From an uncultured Eubacteriales bacterium (GTDB lineage Bacteria > Bacillota > Clostridia > Oscillospirales > RGIG7773): a DNA stretch of 9,798 nt. Both the position numbers and the translations under genes were made by a program. The notes under the pieces are model-generated. The model ran no database searches. It saw nothing but the letters and a program-made list of their open reading frames with translations, and was not told the DNA's origin. The stretch spans positions 1-9,798 of the forward strand of contig CAKTDK010000057.1 in assembly GCA_934541205.1 (NCBI GenBank), given 5' to 3'. Below, in pieces: positions 6,135-9,798 of the stretch. Every line of letters begins with the position of its first letter. The stretch's first letter is position 1.

Positions 6135-6980
6135 GTGAGCAAAATTAAAATAACAGTTGATTCAACTTGTGATTTAGGCGATGTGTTGATGGAAAGATAT
6201 AATATAGATTATTCGCCTTTATATGTTACGTTAGGGGAAAAGTCCTTAAAAGATACTTTGGAAGTTACTCCTGATGATATTTATAAATTTGTGGATGAAA
6301 ATAAAATTCTTCCCAAAACCTCTGCGGGAACTATTGAAGATTATACAAAATTCTTTTCAAAATTTGTAAATGAAGGATATGAAGTAATACATATATGTAT
6401 TTCCTCTGATATGTCCTGTACTTTTCAAAATGCTTGTATAGCAGCTGAAGAGATAGGAAACTGTTATGTAATTGATTCAAAAAATTTGTCTACAGGTTCG
6501 GGGCATTTGGCCCTTTTGGGAGCAGAGCTTGCAGATGAGGGAAAAAGCGCAAAGGAAATATATGATATATTAAATGAAACAGTACCCAGAGTAAGAGCAT
6601 CTTTTATAGTTTCTGTAATGGATTATTTAAAAATGGGAGGACGCTGCAGCGCTATTGCCGCTTTTGGAGCAAATGTTTTAAAAATTATGCCGTGTATAGA
6701 AGTTGACGACGGTAAAATGCATCCTGCAAAAAAATACAGAGGCGCATTGTCGGCGGTGCTAAAAAGCTATACAAAGGATAAGCTTTCAGATCTTCAAAGC
6801 ATTGACCCTAACAGAATTTTTATAACTCATTCCGGTTGTGACGAAAAGATTGTAAATGAAATTTACAATCAGGTAAAAGAGCTAAATTATTTTAAAAATA
6901 TTGAAATTACCCGCGCAGGATGTGTAATAACCTCTCATTGCGGACCCGGAACTTTGGGAATTTTGTTTATTAAAAAATAA
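6135..6980 (+). CDS. DegV family protein (FakB-like fatty-acid-binding)
   Basis: DegV proteins bind one long-chain fatty acid. FakB members present it to the kinase FakA for conversion to acyl-phosphate, which feeds phospholipid synthesis. The 281-residue length is normal. Visible landmarks: KITVDSTCDLG (N-terminal strand and turn), KTSAGT with T62 (usual TSxPS), SSDMSCT with S94 (usual SSxLSGT), DSKNLSTGSG (~114-123), DYLKMGGRCS (~163-172) and HCGPGTLG with H268. T62, S94 and H268 match in place the Thr, Ser and His that hold the fatty-acid carboxylate in FakB structures. GTG 6135 is chosen because GGAGG (6122-6126) is 8 nt upstream; ATG 6114 would be almost leaderless and lacks a site. No FakA gene is visible here. 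I see no clear intrinsic terminator after it; transcription may run into the repeat cluster. Confidence 0.88.
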   Translation: MSKIKITVDSTCDLGDVLMERYNIDYSPLYVTLGEKSLKDTLEVTPDDIYKFVDENKILPKTSAGTIEDYTKFFSKFVNEGYEVIHICISSDMSCTFQNACIAAEEIGNCYVIDSKNLSTGSGHLALLGAELADEGKSAKEIYDILNETVPRVRASFIVSVMDYLKMGGRCSAIAAFGANVLKIMPCIEVDDGKMHPAKKYRGALSAVLKSYTKDKLSDLQSIDPNRIFITHSGCDEKIVNEIYNQVKELNYFKNIEITRAGCVITSHCGPGTLGILFIKK

Positions 6981-6992
6981 CATATATATGAA

Positions 6993-7304
6993 GATTCTTC
7001 GGGGCTTTGTCCTTCTGAAGGGAATGCGAAAGAGATTTTTCAACCGTTTTACTTCTTCTGAATGACAGATTTTTCTTGTCATTTCGAATGAAATGAGGAA
7101 TCTTTCTTCTTTTCAATGAGATTCTTCGGGACTTCGTCCTCTGAGTGACAATGAGAAAGAGATTCTTCGTCGCTAACGCTCCTCTGAATGACAATAAAGT
7201 TCCTTGTCAATGGTGAATGTTTTCCGCTGTGTTTTTGGGAATAGCGAAGAATGTCATCTTTCAATATTCAAAAGATTTTTCGAAACTTCATCTTCTGAAT
7301 GACA
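6993..7304. repeat. Cluster of degenerate short interspersed repeats
   Basis: The ~400-bp gap between degV and the AlkD gene holds at least six copies of a ~33-bp unit that starts GATTCTTC or GATTTTTC and ends TCTGAATGACA. Forward copies: 6993-7028, 7034-7067, 7120-7150, 7161-7193 and 7274-7304. One inverted copy lies at 7077-7103 (TGTCATTTCG...GAGGAATC), and a further partial one lies near 7241-7256 (GCGAAGAATGTCAT). Two neighbouring pairs are spaced exactly 41 bp. The unit centre varies but keeps a small hairpin in one copy (GGAC-TTC-GTCC at 7129-7139). Short units ending in GTCATT with GCGA-rich centres are a widespread class of noncoding bacterial repeat. Open frames across them are not genes. 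Confidence 0.8.
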
Positions 7305-7384
7305 ATGAGAAATAACCTCACTAATGATAAAGATATTAGTTATTGATAAGCGGCAGTCATAAATTTTTTTAATATGGAGAAAAA

Positions 7385-8104
7385 ATGAATAGTTTAATTT
7401 TTGAAAAATGGGATAAAGAAAAATATGATTTGTTTAAAGAAACAATAAAGCTTTCTGCCGATGAAAAATACAGAGAGTTTCATTCTTCTCTTGTACCTGA
7501 CAGCTCTAAAATTTACGGCGTTCGTATTCCGGTACTTCGAAATATTGCCAAAGAGATTTCAAAAGGAAACGGTATAAGTTTTCTTGAATTTTCTAAAACT
7601 GACAGCTATGAAGAACGTATTATTCAAGGTTTTGTTATCAGTAATTTAAAGCTTGATTATGATAAAATGCTTTTATATACCGATTCCTTTGCCGATAAAA
7701 TTGACAGCTGGGCGGTTTGTGATTGTGTCTGCGCGTCTTTTAAATTTATAAAAAAGCACAGAAAAGAATATTTTTTTCATATACAGAAGTTTTTAAATTC
7801 CAAAAATCCATGGCATATAAGATACGGTCTTGTAATTTTACTTGATTATTATATTGACAATGAGTATATTAACCAAATATTCAACGTTATGGATAATATA
7901 AAAAATCAAGAATATTATGTAATGATGGCTTTGGCATGGCTGTTATCCGTTTGTTTTGCAAAATATCCCGAAGAAACTTATTTATATATGAGAAAATCGA
8001 AAATTTATGATGAAGCTTTTAATAAAGGAATACAAAAAATAAGAGAAAGCAGCAGAGTAAGTAAGGACGATAAAGAAAAGGTTTTAAAATTAAAAAGAAT
8101 ATAA
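7385..8104 (+). CDS. alkD: AlkD-like DNA glycosylase (DNA alkylation repair protein)
   Basis: AlkD removes positively charged alkylated purines (N3- and N7-alkyl bases) from DNA without flipping the base, starting base excision repair. The 239-residue protein consists of HEAT-like helical repeats. DEKYREFHSSLVPDS and YGVRIPVLRNIAKEI (~26-58) are typical of the family. WAVCD gives W109 and D113, the same numbering as the catalytic W109/D113 of Bacillus cereus AlkD. WHIRYGL supplies R146 and ALAWLL supplies W185, close to AlkD R148 and W187. The C-terminus KIRESSRVSKDDKEKVL is the usual family ending. ATG 7385 follows GGAG (7376-7379) by 5 nt. I see no convincing promoter in 7305-7375. It stands alone, downstream of the repeat cluster, and shares its terminator with the convergent pump genes. 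Confidence 0.87.
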   Translation: MNSLIFEKWDKEKYDLFKETIKLSADEKYREFHSSLVPDSSKIYGVRIPVLRNIAKEISKGNGISFLEFSKTDSYEERIIQGFVISNLKLDYDKMLLYTDSFADKIDSWAVCDCVCASFKFIKKHRKEYFFHIQKFLNSKNPWHIRYGLVILLDYYIDNEYINQIFNVMDNIKNQEYYVMMALAWLLSVCFAKYPEETYLYMRKSKIYDEAFNKGIQKIRESSRVSKDDKEKVLKLKRI

Positions 8105-8138
8105 AAAATCTGTAATGCATAACTGCATTACAGATTTT
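8105..8138. terminator. Bidirectional terminator shared by the AlkD gene and the oadB unit
   Basis: A perfect 15-bp stem (8105-8119 with 8124-8138, AAAATCTGTAATGCA on the left) encloses the loop TAAC. T-runs follow on both strands. It starts at the base after the AlkD stop codon and lies 3 nt beyond the stop of the small pump subunit. Confidence 0.88.
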
Positions 8139-8140
8139 GT

Positions 8141-8266
8141 TTATTTTTTAAATATTTTTGTAAGCAATGTAATAGTTAAATATAAAACAAGTATTACAAC
8201 AAATATACCAAGCATTCCTTTTCCCATAATAGGAAGAGTCTGCAAAAATCCTTCAAAATTAAGCAT
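8141..8266 (-). CDS. 41-residue OadG-like small membrane subunit
   Basis: This is a short gene with strong support. ATG 8266 is preceded at a normal distance by AAGGAGTGAT, and it lies 31 nt after the oadB stop on the same strand. The product has a short amphipathic start (MLNFEGFLQTLPIMGKGM), one membrane helix (~18-36, LGIFVVILVLYLTITLLTK) and a basic end (KIFKK), so the N-terminus is probably outside and the C-terminus inside. This matches the membrane-anchor part of the gamma subunits of sodium-translocating decarboxylases (OadG), and small proteins of this type found with beta subunits (compare the 55-residue epsilon subunit MmdE of Veillonella). It probably assembles with or stabilises the beta subunit. 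It lacks the long hinge and Zn-binding tail of full OadG. Confidence 0.8.
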   Translation of the reverse strand: MLNFEGFLQTLPIMGKGMLGIFVVILVLYLTITLLTKIFKK

Positions 8267-8297
8267 TATATCACTCCTTAAAGTTTTGTGAAGGCAA

Positions 8298-9419
8298 TCA
8301 GCCGATAAGATTCATTATAAGTCCTCCGGCAATAACCGAAGCGATTTGGCCTGAAACATTTGCTCCTACAGCGTGCATTAAAAGGAAGTTTGTAGGATCT
8401 TCCGCAAGGCCCATTTTGTTAATAACCCTTGCGGACATGGGAAATGCCGAAATTCCTGCAGCTCCTACCATAGGATTGATTTTTTTCTTTGAAAAAAGAT
8501 TTATAATTTTTGCAAAGAATACGCCGCCTGCCGTATCAAATATAAAGGCGATAAGTCCAAGGCCTAATATAAGCAGAGTTTCTTTGTTTAAAAAGCTTTC
8601 ATACTGCATTTTTGTAGCTACGGTAATACCTAAGAATAATGTTATAAGATTTGCCAAGGTTTTCTGCGCTGTTTCCGAAAGACTGTTTAACACTCCGCAT
8701 TCTCTTATAAGATTTCCGAACATTAAAAATCCTACCAAAGCAACGCTTTTGGGGGCTATAATTCCCGTAACTACGGTTACAATGATTGGAAAAAGAATTT
8801 TTGTTGTTTTTGAAATTTCTTTTTGAGAATATTCCATTTTAATTGAGCGTTCCTTTTTGGTTGTTATAAGACGTATAACAGGCGGCTGAACAATTGGTAC
8901 AAGAGCCATATAAGAATACGCTGCAACTATAATTGCCCCTAAATAGTTTGATTTAAAGAAGTTTGCAACAAATATAGAAGTAGGTCCGTCAGCAGCGCCG
9001 ATGATACCTATTGATGCAGCGTCTTTCAAATCAAATCCGAATAAAACAGCCATACTTAAAGTAAAGAAAATACCAAATTGAGCCGCAGCGCCGAAAAGCA
9101 TCATTTTTGGATTTGATAAAAGGGGAGAAAAATCAATCATTGCGCCGATTCCCACAAATAAAAGCAGAGGGAAAAGCTCGTTTGCTATACCCATATTAAA
9201 AAGAGTATCAATCGGACCTTCTTCGATTATTCCGTTAACAGCTTGATTTACTGCACCGGAAAAAGGTAAGTTTACAAGAATTGCTCCGAATCCCATAGGC
9301 AAAAGCAGAGAAGGCTCCATATCTTTCTTTATAGCAAGAAAAATTAAAAGTCCTCCGATACACCACATAATTATCATTTGAATATTTATGTTGGTTACAT
9401 TTGAAAAAAGTTCACTCAA
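8298..9419 (-). CDS. oadB: Sodium ion-translocating decarboxylase beta subunit
   Basis: This is the membrane carboxybiotin decarboxylase and Na+ pump of oxaloacetate, methylmalonyl-CoA or glutaconyl-CoA decarboxylase complexes. It breaks down carboxybiotin and moves Na+ outward across the cytoplasmic membrane. The 373 residues are mostly hydrophobic helices. GAADGPTSIF (~141-150), with D144 of the Na+ pathway, is the family signature. DTAGGVFFAKI (~295-305), ISAFPMSARV (~323-332) and HAVGANVSGQIAS (~349-361) are the other conserved loops. The start is TTG 9419, 9 nt after AGGAG (9429-9433); no ATG fits. No alpha (carboxyltransferase) or biotin-carrier gene is adjacent, only the small subunit downstream, so the substrate cannot be told. 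Its own promoter and a riboswitch-like leader with terminator control it. Confidence 0.92.
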   Translation of the reverse strand: MSELFSNVTNINIQMIIMWCIGGLLIFLAIKKDMEPSLLLPMGFGAILVNLPFSGAVNQAVNGIIEEGPIDTLFNMGIANELFPLLLFVGIGAMIDFSPLLSNPKMMLFGAAAQFGIFFTLSMAVLFGFDLKDAASIGIIGAADGPTSIFVANFFKSNYLGAIIVAAYSYMALVPIVQPPVIRLITTKKERSIKMEYSQKEISKTTKILFPIIVTVVTGIIAPKSVALVGFLMFGNLIRECGVLNSLSETAQKTLANLITLFLGITVATKMQYESFLNKETLLILGLGLIAFIFDTAGGVFFAKIINLFSKKKINPMVGAAGISAFPMSARVINKMGLAEDPTNFLLMHAVGANVSGQIASVIAGGLIMNLIG

Positions 9420-9458
9420 GTTTAATCACTCCTATAATTATATAAATTATTTTTCCCC

Positions 9459-9504
9459 AAAAAAAGACTTTTAACGAAGTTAAAAAAACTGCGTTAAAAG
9501 TCTT
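9459..9504 (-). terminator. Regulated terminator of the oadB leader
   Basis: A perfect 13-bp stem (9504-9492 with 9476-9464, minus strand AAGACTTTTAACG) is followed by a T-run to 9459. Its 5' arm contains the CTTTT that closes helix P1 of the upstream aptamer (9496-9500) and the AAGA of the aptamer loop. The two structures are therefore mutually exclusive: a stable aptamer prevents termination, which predicts an ON switch. Confidence 0.85.
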
Positions 9505-9593
9505 GCTGTTTAATGTAAAAGCGGCAGAAAAAATTCTGCGTAATGACGCCAAATACCACGGCTTTTAAAAAAGACCGTCAGCTACTCCCTTTT
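9496..9593 (-). ncRNA. yybP-ykoY-type metal-ion riboswitch (Mn2+, or related Na+-I class)
   Basis: The minus-strand leader of oadB folds into a multi-helix aptamer. Outer helix: AAAAG (9593-9589) with CTTTT (9500-9496). Internal loop: GGAGTA (9588-9583) opposite AAGA (9504-9501). Inner helix: GCTG (9582-9579) with CAGC (9508-9505). A hairpin ACGG/CCGT (9578-9575 with 9561-9558) follows. Last is an arm GCG/CGC (9549-9547 with 9523-9521) with an asymmetric loop TCATTAC (9546-9540), capped by GCAGAA/TTCTGC (9539-9534 with 9529-9524). GGGAGTAGC, the GCAAGAC end and the TCAT loop are the hallmarks of yybP-ykoY Mn2+ riboswitches as I remember them. The downstream gene is a Na+ pump, so a Na+-I (DUF1646) type ligand must be considered. 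Ligand identity is inference. Confidence 0.72.
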
Positions 9594-9618
9594 ATATATA
9601 TGTTTAAAACATTTTATA

Positions 9619-9647
9619 ATTATATTACAAAATTAAAAAAAATGCAA
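9619..9647 (-). promoter_or_regulatory. oadB promoter
   Basis: On the minus strand TTGCAT (9647-9642) and a perfect TATAAT (9624-9619) are exactly 17 bp apart. Transcription would start near 9612, about 19 nt before the aptamer. Confidence 0.78.
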
Positions 9648-9680
9648 TTGTATTTTAAAAAATTATAAAAAAACCTTGAT

Positions 9681-9728
9681 AAAAAGATAAAAAATAACTA
9701 TCCTTTTAATAAAAAGGATAGTTATTTT
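9681..9728 (-). terminator. Intrinsic terminator of the tRNA-Gly gene
   Basis: A perfect 17-bp inverted repeat (9728-9712 with 9707-9691) with loop TATT on the minus strand is followed by further T-rich sequence (TTTTTTATCTTTTT across 9694-9681). Its first base overlaps the end of the CCA-coding tRNA. Confidence 0.85.
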
Positions 9729-9798
9729 GGAGCGGATGACGGGGCTCGAACCCGCTACCTCCACCTTGGCAAGGTGGCGCTCTACCAGATGAGCTACA
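9728..9798 (-). tRNA. tRNA-Gly (anticodon GCC), 5' end cut by the window
   Basis: On the minus strand the cloverleaf is clear. The D-arm is GCTC-ATCTGGTA-GAGC. The anticodon stem CCACC/GGTGG carries the loop TTGCCAA, so the anticodon is GCC, for glycine. The T-arm GCGGG/CCCGT has the loop CTCGAAC. The acceptor 3' strand is CATCCGC, with discriminator T and encoded CCA (9730-9728). About five bases of the 5' acceptor strand lie beyond 9798. Confidence 0.93.

Noticed and set aside
6882..7264. Overlapping minus-strand frames of 61-74 residues across the repeat cluster
   Set aside because: They run through degenerate repeats in different frames, share low-complexity Ser/Arg/Lys-rich motifs produced by the repeat unit, and lack ribosome binding sites.
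6993..7304. CRISPR array
   Set aside because: Units differ from each other, occur in both orientations and are not separated by regular unique spacers; no cas genes are present.
8416..8826. 136-residue plus-strand frame inside the pump gene
   Set aside because: It is the antisense shadow of the conserved oadB coding sequence, with no ribosome binding site.
9464..9600. T-box or glycine riboswitch for the oadB leader
   Set aside because: No T-box sequence or specifier stem and no tandem glycine aptamer pattern is seen; the GGGAGTAGC and TCAT loops fit the yybP-ykoY-type fold.

Overview
The window looks like chromosomal DNA from a low-GC Firmicute, most likely an anaerobic member of the Clostridia. 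It is very AT-rich. Shine-Dalgarno sites are strong, starts include GTG and TTG, and sigma-A type promoters and intrinsic terminators surround almost every gene. The ion pump at the right end is a beta subunit of the sodium-translocating decarboxylases, which are typical of anaerobic fermenters. I cannot name the genus.

Layout, left to right. The window opens with the last ~52 nt of a 5S rRNA and its terminator, so an rRNA operon ends here. It is followed by a GT-A type glycosyltransferase (153-1103, +), a small one-helix membrane protein that I cannot assign (1250-1600, +), and an 822-residue protein with three discoidin-like beta-sandwich regions ahead of a DUF4434-type TIM-barrel domain (1750-4218, +). 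Next comes a single frame joining an ECF-like sigma factor to a zinc-binding anti-sigma domain (4319-5605, +). It ends tail to tail with zapA (5681-6022, -). zapA shares a compact divergent promoter region with a DegV-family fatty-acid-binding protein (6135-6980, +). A ~310-bp cluster of short degenerate repeats in both orientations separates degV from an AlkD-like DNA glycosylase (7385-8104, +).

The right end is a complete minus-strand regulatory unit. In order it has a consensus promoter (9619-9647), a structured leader resembling a yybP-ykoY-type metal-ion riboswitch (9496-9593), an overlapping intrinsic terminator (9459-9504), an oadB-like sodium pump subunit starting at TTG (8298-9419), and a 41-residue one-helix small subunit (8141-8266). 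The terminator at 8105-8138 is shared with the AlkD gene. Last is a tRNA-Gly(GCC) on the minus strand, cut by the window edge.

Most genes are single-gene units with their own terminators, so there is no multi-gene pathway apart from oadB plus its small partner. The two most interesting systems are the metal-ion riboswitch controlling a sodium pump, and the sigma/anti-sigma fusion. In the fusion, an A7 tract and an internal ribosome binding site sit exactly at the junction, so either separate or fused products could be made.
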